In this document: one piece after another, positions 23,852 through 31,091 of the stretch
Position numbering within the stretch: position 1 is the first letter of the stretch
How the letters are laid out: each line of letters starts with the position of its first letter
Assembly (NCBI GenBank): GCA_012842575.1
Contig: DUSP01000144.1
Span: 1-38,474, forward strand
DNA length: 38,474 nucleotides
Direction: 5' to 3'
Source: Clostridia bacterium
GTDB taxonomy: Bacteria > Bacillota > Sulfobacillia > DUSP01
Translations under genes and position numbers: made by a program
Notes under the pieces: model-generated
The model's input: only the letters and a program-made list of their open reading frames with translations
Databases searched by the model: none
Told to the model about the DNA's origin: nothing

Positions 23852-24889
23852 CTAGGCTGGTTTGGCTTTCCCATTGACCAACCTCTTCCCTAAAGCTCCC
23901 GCCACTTTTGACACCTCATCCATCAGTATCCCGAATTGAACCGGATCCAAGGACTCCTGCCCATCACAGAGCGCACGACTTGGATCGGGATGCACTTCGA
24001 GCATGAGCCCGTCGGCCCCGACGGCGATCGCTCCTTTGGCCATGGCAGGTACCAGCGCGGAGAGGCCGGTTCCATGACTCGGATCGACTACCACCGGAAG
24101 GTGGCTGAGCTGCTTGACGAGGGCCACAGCCGCAAGATCCAACGTATTCCGCATCATCGTCTCGTAGGTCCTGATCCCTCTTTCACATAGGATTACCTGG
24201 GAGTTACCGGCATCCATCACGTACTCCGCCGCCAGCAACCATTCTTCTATGGTGGCGGCCAAACCCCGCTTCAAGAGCACGGGCTTGTCGGACCGACCGA
24301 CCTCCCTGAGCAGGCGGAAGTTGTGCATGTTCCGCGCCCCCACTTGTAGGATGTCGGCGTACTCGGAAACGAGCTCTACGTCCCTGGTATCGAGGACCTC
24401 GGTAACAACGGGAATATCGACTTCGCTCGCAGCCTCTCTCAGCATCTTCAGGCCTAACTCCTCAAGACCCTGGAAGGCATATGGCGAAGTCCTCGGTTTA
24501 TAGGCGCCTCCGCGGAGTATATCGGCTCCAAGGCTCTTGACGATCCTGGCCGCCTCAAATATCTGGTCTTCATTTTCGACAGCGCAAGGCCCGGCTATCA
24601 CCGCCAGGTGTTCGCCGCCGATACTTACATCACGGACCTTTATCACCGTGTCGTCCCGTTTGAGCTCCCTCCCCACGAGCTTATACGGTTTCATGATGGG
24701 AACTATCTTCTCGACCCCTGGCATATTCAAGACGGCGTCAAGGGCCGCGCCCTTCGTATCCCCTATGGCGCCGATTACCGTCTGCTGTTCGCCGTAAATG
24801 GGATGGGTCTTGAATCCCATATCTTTCAGACGTTGTTCAACGCGTTGACACTGCTCCATGGTGGCATCGTTTCTCATCACGATGATCAT
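23852..24889 (-). CDS. aroF: 3-deoxy-7-phosphoheptulonate (DAHP) synthase, AroF-I beta type
   Basis: 345 residues from ATG 24889, which has GGAGGG 7 nt upstream; an ATG at 24922 lacks one. Catalyses condensation of phosphoenolpyruvate and erythrose 4-phosphate, the first step of the shikimate pathway. An N-terminal ferredoxin-like regulatory domain (MIIVMRNDAT... to ~residue 70), as in the Thermotoga enzyme, precedes the barrel. Barrel motifs: AGPCAVENEDQI, LRGGAYKPRTSPYAFQG, QVGARNMHNF, KPVLLKRGLAATIEEWL, and VDPSHGTG. The Cys, Lys, His and Glu metal/substrate ligands of the family are present. Controlled by a T-box leader with a probable Phe codon, consistent with end-product control by phenylalanine. 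The gene appears alone rather than in a long aro operon. Confidence 0.95.
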   Translation of the reverse strand: MIIVMRNDATMEQCQRVEQRLKDMGFKTHPIYGEQQTVIGAIGDTKGAALDAVLNMPGVEKIVPIMKPYKLVGRELKRDDTVIKVRDVSIGGEHLAVIAGPCAVENEDQIFEAARIVKSLGADILRGGAYKPRTSPYAFQGLEELGLKMLREAASEVDIPVVTEVLDTRDVELVSEYADILQVGARNMHNFRLLREVGRSDKPVLLKRGLAATIEEWLLAAEYVMDAGNSQVILCERGIRTYETMMRNTLDLAAVALVKQLSHLPVVVDPSHGTGLSALVPAMAKGAIAVGADGLMLEVHPDPSRALCDGQESLDPVQFGILMDEVSKVAGALGKRLVNGKAKPA

Positions 24890-24944
24890 CGCTAATCCCT
24901 CCGACTTCAATCTAAAATTCAATCTAAAGCCCCGTCTTCAACTT

Positions 24945-25325
24945 AAAACCCCGTCCCGCAAAGGGACGGGGTTTTGCCCGTGGTACCACCCTATTTGGCC
25001 TGGGACCATTCTCGCCTATCGCGTTCCGGCTTTTCGTTCCGGTTTCTCGTGTTCCGGCGGTTCATCGCGATCATACCCGCAGAGTCGCTCGCCGGAGCCG
25101 CTCGCCCCTTCCCGAGGCCCGCTCATTTTAGAGTACGGGATCAAAGGGGATTGATCCGATACTCCCTTCCCTGACATAACGGTGGAAGTTCCGTCCGCTC
25201 CTACAAGGCCCGCATGGAGCCCTTCAGGCGACCGCTCCCGGGAGAACTTCGCATCGCCGCGTACCGCCGGGCTTACACTCTCCCCGGCTCGCTTGGGGCC
25301 GCCCGCGACCTACTTTTCCCGTTCA
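24945..25325 (-). promoter_or_regulatory. T-box riboswitch leader of aroF (probable Phe specifier)
   Basis: Core AGGGTGGTACCACG at 24979-24992. Stem I is recognisable from AAGTAGGTCGCGG (about 25315), through the distal GAGCCGGGGAGAGTGTAAGCCCGG region, to GAA-G-UUC-U-CCCGGGAGC, which aligns with the conserved GAA-N-codon-N-CC..GGAGC layout. The specifier is therefore read as UUC (25244-25246), phenylalanine. This fits an aromatic-pathway entry enzyme. The long 24993-25200 segment between Stem I and the T-box contains further G/C-rich stems. Confidence 0.9.
24949..24971 (-). terminator. T-box-controlled intrinsic terminator of aroF
   Basis: Minus strand CCCCGTCCC, 5-nt loop, GGGACGGGG, then TTTT. 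It starts 7 nt after the T-box core, the standard terminator/antiterminator layout. Confidence 0.9.
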
Positions 25326-25464
25326 AAGCGTTGTGGGCGCGGTCAATACCGAACCGCTTTACCCAAAGTCGATTTATACAGTTACCTTGCTGCTCACCGA
25401 GTTCGCTCTCGATTCGTGCGCAATGATCGTGCCCGTTTTTCGCACGGCTATTGCTTTGTACGTA

Positions 25465-25494
25465 AATCTAGCACAAGGGAGTCACTCGAGTCAA
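25465..25494 (-). promoter_or_regulatory. Predicted promoter for the aroF leader
   Basis: Minus strand TTGACT (25494-25489), 18-bp spacer, TAGATT (25470-25465), between the histidine-kinase stop (25558) and T-box Stem I. It would leave ~130 nt of transcript before Stem I; a closer start is possible. Confidence 0.45.
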
Positions 25495-25557
25495 TAGCCC
25501 GACTTGCCTCATCAAAAATGTAAGCGAAATGGGTCACGCTCCCGCATTCCTGGCCCC

Positions 25558-27594
25558 TCAGGTCGTGCCGTTCTGGGTGCGTGTCGCCCGGCCGCACGCT
25601 GGCAATGTGAAAGCGAACGTCGACCCCTTTCCAACTTCGCTCACGACATACACGCGCCCCCCATGGGCCTCCACGATCTCTTTGACGATGGAAAGCCCAA
25701 GGCCCGTTCCGCCTCCCTCGCGGCTCCGCGACTTTTCGACCCGGTAGAATCGCTCCCATATGTGGGCGAGGTCCTCCGCAGGAATGCCTGGGCCCTTGTC
25801 TTTCACTTCCACCAACACTTCCTTGGCTTCGGCCAATGGCTCGCCTTCATCCGCCGATACCTCCGCGCTCCCGTCCGCCAAGGCCTCCCCGCTCGCGTCC
25901 GCCGACACCTCCCCACTCCCCTCCGCCGGCACTTCCCCATTCCCGTCCGGCAAGACCTCCTCGGCTCTATTTCCCGACGCCTTCTCATTGCCCATGGCCT
26001 CGCCAGCAGGAATGGACGAAAGCCTCACCTCGATGTAGGAACCTCTAGGCGAGAATCGGGTCGCATTGGAGAGGAGGTTTATCAAGACCTGTTCGATGCG
26101 ATCGCGATCTGCCAATGCTTCGGGCAATCCCGGTTCGGTCAAAAGCACCGCGCGTATTCCCTTTGCATCCATCTCAGGCCCCATCTTTTTCAGTACCGTT
26201 TCCGTGACATCCGAAAGGCGTAACGGTTTCATGTTCCAATTGATCTTCCCCGCTTGCAGTAACGACAGTTCGAGGAGATCCTTGATGAGCCTCTCAAGTC
26301 TCAGAGTCTCATCGTATACGGTTTTGAAGTATCGTTCCCGCGTCTTCGCATCCTCCCCGACCCCGTCCATCAAGGCTTCGAGGAACGCCCTTATGGAAGT
26401 CAAAGGCGTGCGAAGTTCGTGAGAAACGTTGGCGATGAAGTCACGCCTCAGTAGGTCGAGGCGTTTGAGTTCGGTGATATCCTGAAGTACGGCCACTGCC
26501 CCGAACCGATCAAGGCCCTCAAGGCCTCGCCCCACGGGGGAGGCGTGCACCACCACATAGGACTTCCCTTCTCCGATAACGAATTCCTCGGTGGCGGGTT
26601 TACCTTCACGGACCACGCGGAGCATCAAATCCCCGAGGCCCGGAAGTACCGCCTCTAAGTCGCTCACAGGTCTTGATAAGTATTGCCCTTTCTGTACACC
26701 CAGCACGCTTTCGGCGCGGGAGTTCATGAGGGTGATACGGGTAACGGCGTCCTGAACCTGAACCATGCTTGACACCCCGCCATCGCGTTCGGGGTTTTCC
26801 TCTACTTCACAGGCCACCACGCCCTCCGCCATGCTAGCTAGAATGCTTTCTATCTTGCCTTTTTCGCTGGCTAGCTCGTTTATGCTCTTGTCCAGGGTAC
26901 GAGTCAAGGAGCTGAACGTCCTCGCAAGATCGCCTATTTCATCATCGGAATATACGGGGACATCTGTCTTGAAATCCCCCTCCGCCATCCGAATGGCGGC
27001 ACGGTTTATGGCTTGGAGCGGGCGCGAAATGGATCTTGAGAAGGCATAACCCAAAAGTAAAGACAATAACGTGGCCCCGAGGGCGGCATAAACGATGAGG
27101 CGCCGCACCGCTACGAGCGCCGATGTCACGCCGGCTACCGGGGAATATAAGAAGAGGGCGCCCACCACCGTCCCCCTGGAGTAAACGGGAACCCCCACCG
27201 CCAGTGTCGGCTCCTGGATTCCTTTGATTGTACCCCGCTTCGCGATTATCGTCCCCCCGAGTACTGCGGATAGCTCTTCGAGGTCAGGGCGCATTCCAGG
27301 TTGTATGCTCCCCGAACTGATGGTTGAACCCACTACCATGCCATCGGCGTTCACTAAAACGATCCTGGCATTGAGTAGCTCGTCGATCCCGGACAAGAGT
27401 AGGTCCAAGCGTGGGTCCGGGAGAAGGCCTGTAAACCACCGAGGCCGTTCCGATCTGCTCACCGCCACGATCAGCCTGCTTATTTGTTGACCCCTGACGG
27501 CGAGCTCCCTCTCTTTTACGCTAAAGTAGTAGTTCGCGAATAATTGAGAAAAGAGAAACCCCACCACCAGGAGGGTGACGGCTATCAGGATCAT
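25558..27594 (-). CDS. PhoR-like sensor histidine kinase with repeat insertion in the ATP-binding domain
   Basis: 678 residues from ATG 27594. TM1 (1-20), an extracytoplasmic sensor region, TM2 (~165-186), HAMP (~187-240), a PAS-like domain (~245-375), HisKA with phospho-His H392 (ANVSHELRTPLTS), and HATPase with N box (DRIEQVLINLLSNATRFS), G1 (DKGPGIP) and G2 (GGGTGLGLSIV). Between the N box and G1 there is an insertion of about 55 residues, including four 8-residue repeats (553-584). The start is doubtful: the frame is open without a usable start codon back to the response-regulator stop, while ATG 27640 with a good ribosome site leads into this frame only if the T6 tract at 27628-27633 is read as T5. 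It pairs with the response regulator directly upstream. Confidence 0.92.
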   Translation of the reverse strand: MILIAVTLLVVGFLFSQLFANYYFSVKERELAVRGQQISRLIVAVSRSERPRWFTGLLPDPRLDLLLSGIDELLNARIVLVNADGMVVGSTISSGSIQPGMRPDLEELSAVLGGTIIAKRGTIKGIQEPTLAVGVPVYSRGTVVGALFLYSPVAGVTSALVAVRRLIVYAALGATLLSLLLGYAFSRSISRPLQAINRAAIRMAEGDFKTDVPVYSDDEIGDLARTFSSLTRTLDKSINELASEKGKIESILASMAEGVVACEVEENPERDGGVSSMVQVQDAVTRITLMNSRAESVLGVQKGQYLSRPVSDLEAVLPGLGDLMLRVVREGKPATEEFVIGEGKSYVVVHASPVGRGLEGLDRFGAVAVLQDITELKRLDLLRRDFIANVSHELRTPLTSIRAFLEALMDGVGEDAKTRERYFKTVYDETLRLERLIKDLLELSLLQAGKINWNMKPLRLSDVTETVLKKMGPEMDAKGIRAVLLTEPGLPEALADRDRIEQVLINLLSNATRFSPRGSYIEVRLSSIPAGEAMGNEKASGNRAEEVLPDGNGEVPAEGSGEVSADASGEALADGSAEVSADEGEPLAEAKEVLVEVKDKGPGIPAEDLAHIWERFYRVEKSRSREGGGTGLGLSIVKEIVEAHGGRVYVVSEVGKGSTFAFTLPACGRATRTQNGTT
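25843..25938 (-). repeat. 24-bp coding tandem repeat in histidine kinase
   Basis: Four units encode GEVPAEGS, GEVSADAS, GEALADGS and AEVSADEG. They sit in frame in the ATP-binding domain, in a loop between the N and G1 boxes, where related kinases have only a few residues. Confidence 0.8.
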
Positions 27595-27663
27595 GTGAGA
27601 GAAGAAGAGCTTTCCAAACAGGCCCCGAAAAAACGGCCATTTCTTGGCCTTCGTCGTCGTCGC

Positions 27664-28425
27664 TTATACCCTCCCGAGTCGCATATTTGGCGGTTCGAAC
27701 CTGTAACCCGAGCCCCAGACGGTTTTAATGAGACCCCTCTCATCACTCGATTCGACGTCAACATCCCGGTATTCGCCGACGCCACGGTTGGATCCAGTTT
27801 CCGTCTTGAAACCGAGTTTCTCTCTCAACCTCTTTATGTGGGTATCCACGGTTCGGGTGTCGCCAAAGTAGTCGTATCCCCATACCTTTTCCAGGAGCTG
27901 TTCCCGGCTGAACACTCGGCCGGGGTTGCTGGCTAAAAACCACAATAACTCGAACTCCTTTGGGGTAAGGAGGACTTCTTTTTGGTTATAAAACACCCTG
28001 CGCGAAGCCCTGTCAATTTCCAAACCCGGAAAGCGCAATGTTTCCTCAGGGGAAGGCCCCGTATCCGCTCGCCGCAAAACGGCCTTTACCCTCGCCATGA
28101 GTTCCCTGGGACTAAAGGGTTTGGACACGTAATCGTCGGCACCCAACTCAAGACCGAGGACCTTGTCGAATTCCTCGCCTCTGGCCGTCAGCATTATGAT
28201 AGGGACCTGCGATTTGGCCCGGATGCGCCTACATACTTCCCAACCGTCCAGCCGCGGAAGCATCAGGTCCAGAATCACCAGGTCGGGCTTAGTTCGTTCG
28301 AAAGTCGTCAAGGCTTCTTCCCCGTCGGCGGCCTCCTCCACCCCGTATGCGTCACGTTCGAGGTATGCGCGAAGGATTTCGCGTATCTTCTCGTCGTCAT
28401 CGACCACCAGGATTTTCGCGCTCAA
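27664..28425 (-). CDS. OmpR/PhoB-family response regulator
   Basis: 253 residues. The receiver domain has the acidic pair DDD (9-11), phospho-acceptor D53 (LVILDLMLP), T in MLTARG and K in VSKPFSP. The C-terminal winged helix carries LTPKEFELLWFLASNPGRVFSREQLLEKVWGYDY and VDTHIKRLREKLG. Between that recognition region and TVWGSGYRFE, where PhoB has about 10 residues, there are about 27 (FKTETGSNRGVGEYRDVDVE...), an in-frame insertion in the wing. TTG 28425 has AAGGTGA 7 nt upstream. The stop is in the same frame as the following histidine kinase, 69 bp before its first ATG, so they form one operon. Target genes unknown; the adjacent Spy-like gene suggests an envelope-stress role (inference). 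Confidence 0.93.
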   Translation of the reverse strand: MSAKILVVDDDEKIREILRAYLERDAYGVEEAADGEEALTTFERTKPDLVILDLMLPRLDGWEVCRRIRAKSQVPIIMLTARGEEFDKVLGLELGADDYVSKPFSPRELMARVKAVLRRADTGPSPEETLRFPGLEIDRASRRVFYNQKEVLLTPKEFELLWFLASNPGRVFSREQLLEKVWGYDYFGDTRTVDTHIKRLREKLGFKTETGSNRGVGEYRDVDVESSDERGLIKTVWGSGYRFEPPNMRLGRV

Positions 28426-28491
28426 AGATCGTCACCTTCATGCCATTGGGTAGTGTTAGACGTTAGGTAGTTTTGGGCTTTCGGAAACATG

Positions 28492-28539
28492 GATGCGCCG
28501 ACACTATTTTATCACTTATCACCCTTGTGCCGGCGCATC
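28492..28539. other. Long inverted repeat upstream of the response regulator
   Basis: GATGCGCCG (28492-28500) and CGGCGCATC (28531-28539) are perfect complements, extended by CAC/GTG after one mismatch, with a 22-nt A/T-rich loop. It is the only structure seen in the 272-bp spacer 28426-28697. It has no T-run in either direction, so it may be an operator or mRNA structure rather than a terminator. Confidence 0.55.
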
Positions 28540-28697
28540 TCAGTCATCCGCTATTTTGCCGGACCATTTCCTGAGACCTTTTCCTCGGACCATTGGTCGT
28601 CCCGCATACCGACCTCCGCAGCATATCCGTAATACGGTATATCCGCACGATATGCAGGACCTAGGCGGTACCCCGGATCGTTGTGCGATCTCCGCCT

Positions 28698-29438
28698 TTA
28701 CGAGGGATTATTGTAGCCCCAGGGACAGACTCCAGTACCTGCGCCCATGTTCGGGCCTATGCCTGCACCCATGCCCAAGCCTGCTCCGCAGCCACCTCTG
28801 CCACCGTTACCATTTACCGAAGAATTCGCACGCGCTCTGAGCCCCGCGCCGATCCCGGCTCCCACAGCACCACCACGGTTCTTACGGCCCATGCGGTATC
28901 CGGCACACAGGGTTTCGAGCTTGGCTTTCTGTTCGTCGGTCAGGACGCTCAGCACCTCTTGGCGCTTTTCGGAGACTATGGCTTTAATCTCTTGGGCTAC
29001 CTTGAGGATCTCGGAACGTTTGGCTTCCACGGCTTTTTGGTCCACGTTCGAAGTCAGGTATAGTTGTCTGAGTTCAAACCTGAGCTCCCTCAGTTGATCC
29101 CGCAACTCCTGCGTCTTTGTGTAACACTCCTCACTGATCTTCCGGATACGTTCTGCTTGCTCGTCTGTAAGGCCGATCTGATCCGCAAACTTAGTCAACA
29201 GTCCCCTCGCCCCGACGCCGTACATACTCACGCCGCCTTCTTTTGCGCCCGCTACAGGGCCACCGGGGAGAGAGGCGGCGCTACCCGCAGGAGCATCGAG
29301 GTCGGCGACTGTCATTCGGCCTGCCGCGAGCGTCCCACCTGACGCCACCGTTAGGATAGTGCCGGCCGCCAAGAGCAGCGCCAATCCAAGAGTTGCCACC
29401 GACTTGGAGCTTGGTATCCTGCCGTCTTTTCGAATCAT
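28698..29438 (-). CDS. Spy/CpxP-like exported protein with Gly-rich tail
   Basis: 246 residues from ATG 29438 with AAAAGGAGG 9 nt upstream. A signal peptide or N-terminal anchor (SVATLGLALLLAAGTILTVA) is followed by a linker and a helical LTxxQ-type domain: IGLTDEQAERIRKISEE, a long charged helix, and a second motif LSVLTDEQKAKLETL. This is the Spy/CpxP/CnrX-like fold of extracytoplasmic chaperones or metal sensors. The C-terminal ~60 residues are Gly/Ala-rich (GAGIGAGL, GRGGCGAGLGMGAGIG) with two Cys. It is adjacent to a two-component system in the same orientation, a frequent pairing in envelope-stress circuits. The 234-bp spacer to the divergent gene at 29673 shows no clear promoter. Confidence 0.8.
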   Translation of the reverse strand: MIRKDGRIPSSKSVATLGLALLLAAGTILTVASGGTLAAGRMTVADLDAPAGSAASLPGGPVAGAKEGGVSMYGVGARGLLTKFADQIGLTDEQAERIRKISEECYTKTQELRDQLRELRFELRQLYLTSNVDQKAVEAKRSEILKVAQEIKAIVSEKRQEVLSVLTDEQKAKLETLCAGYRMGRKNRGGAVGAGIGAGLRARANSSVNGNGGRGGCGAGLGMGAGIGPNMGAGTGVCPWGYNNPS

Positions 29439-29672
29439 TTTTGCTGTGCCTCCTTTTAGAGACCATTCTACCCGCCGGGTTTAACGTTCCTGTGTCAAGT
29501 CTTTGAACAAATTCCGAACTCTCACGACTCTCTCCTCGTCCCAGCACAGCAGGGAACCTACGATGGGACGTCGAAGGCCTACTGCTGAAGGCATAATTAC
29601 GCATGGAATAATAACCAGGTAAACCCCGCGGTGAGTGAGATTGGTCTCCATAATACAAAGTAGCAAAAGAGG

Positions 29673-31091
29673 GTGGGGCTTTTGTCGTACACGACGAAGA
29701 GCTCGGAGAGATCGAGCCACGACGAGTTAAGACGAGTGGTCATCATGGGGGCCGCCGGAAGGGATTTTCACAATTTCAACGTAAAGTACCGTAACGATGC
29801 GTCCCATAAAGTCGTTTGCTTCACCGCCACTCAAATCCCCGACATAGAGGGTAGGACTTATCCTCCGGAGCTGGCGGGCGAACTTTACCCCGAAGGCATT
29901 CCGATATTGCCCGAAGATGATCTCCCTAAGATCATCAAAGAGTACGATGTGGACGAAGTGGTCTTCGCTTATAGCGACGTCTCCCACGAGTACGTGATGC
30001 ACCGCGCGTCGGTAGCCTTAGCGTCCGGCTCTGACTTCGTATTACTAGGACCCAAATCCACTATGCTCAAATCGTCAAAACCGGTCATAGCCATAGGCGC
30101 AGTCCGAACCGGCTCGGGAAAAAGCCAGACGACGCGAAAGGTCTGCTCGATCCTAAAGGATTTAGGGCTTAGGGTTTCCGTGGTGAGACATCCGATGCCC
30201 TATGGTGATCTCAGGAAACAGATCTGTCAGCGCTTCGAAACATATGCCGACTTGGACAAGTACGAATGCACCATCGAAGAAAGGGAAGAGTACGAACCCC
30301 ACATAGACAGGAAGTGTATAGTGTGGGCGGGTGTGGACTACGAGCTCATCTTACGGTCGTCGGAACGCGAGTCCGATGTGGTGGTTTGGGACGGCGGCAA
30401 CAACGACTTCCCCTTTTATGAACCCGACCTTTTCATAGTGGTGGCAGATCCCCATCGCCGCGGGCATGAAACCACCTATCACCCGGGAGAAACCAACCTT
30501 CTCATGGCCGACATCATTATCATCAACAAAGTGGACACCGCCGACCCGGCCGATGTCGAAGCCCTTCGTGAGACCATAAGAACGGTAAACCCGCGCGCCC
30601 GCGTGATCGAGGCGGCTTCACCCATCCAGGTGTCAAATCCCGATGCCATCCGGGGCAAACGCGTCCTCGTCATCGAAGACGGACCCACCCTGACGCACGG
30701 CGGTATGTCATACGGCGCAGGCGTGATAGCCTCAAAGAGAACGGGAGCGGCAGAACTGATCGACCCGCGGCCCTTTGCCGTCGGAAGCATACGGGAGGCA
30801 TATGAGCGCTACGGGAACATAGGTCCCCTCCTGCCCGCAATGGGATACAGCCGACATCAGATACGTGAGCTCGAAGAGACCATAAATAGAGCCCCGTGTG
30901 ACGTCGTGGTAAGCGCCACTCCCATCGACATCACGAGGGTGGCTCGCATAGAAAAACCCGTGATCCGCATAACGTACGAACTCGAAGAAAGAACCCAGCC
31001 GGGGCTTTCGGAGATCATTCGGTCTCTTGTGGAGAAAGACATGTCGAAACAGCCGCCAAAACCCTCGAAGGTACCGGAGGACAGCCTTTGA
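29673..31091 (+). CDS. Cyclic 2,3-diphosphoglycerate synthetase-like P-loop protein
   Basis: 472 residues from GTG 29673; TTG 29682 after GAGGGTGGGG gives a better-spaced start. An N-terminal Rossmann-like region (RVVIMGAAGRDFHNFNVKYR) precedes a P-loop GAVRTGSGKS (142-151), and IIIINKVDTADP is visible further on. This matches proteins annotated as cyclic 2,3-diphosphoglycerate synthetase or GTPase; the archaeal enzyme cyclises 2,3-bisphosphoglycerate with ATP to make a thermoprotectant. Whether the bacterial relatives do the same is not established. The last ~15 residues (KQPPKPSKVPEDSL) are a charged extension encoded in the overlap with the convergent DUF362 gene, whose 3' end shares 77 bp. 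Confidence 0.85.
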   Translation: MGLLSYTTKSSERSSHDELRRVVIMGAAGRDFHNFNVKYRNDASHKVVCFTATQIPDIEGRTYPPELAGELYPEGIPILPEDDLPKIIKEYDVDEVVFAYSDVSHEYVMHRASVALASGSDFVLLGPKSTMLKSSKPVIAIGAVRTGSGKSQTTRKVCSILKDLGLRVSVVRHPMPYGDLRKQICQRFETYADLDKYECTIEEREEYEPHIDRKCIVWAGVDYELILRSSERESDVVVWDGGNNDFPFYEPDLFIVVADPHRRGHETTYHPGETNLLMADIIIINKVDTADPADVEALRETIRTVNPRARVIEAASPIQVSNPDAIRGKRVLVIEDGPTLTHGGMSYGAGVIASKRTGAAELIDPRPFAVGSIREAYERYGNIGPLLPAMGYSRHQIRELEETINRAPCDVVVSATPIDITRVARIEKPVIRITYELEERTQPGLSEIIRSLVEKDMSKQPPKPSKVPEDSL

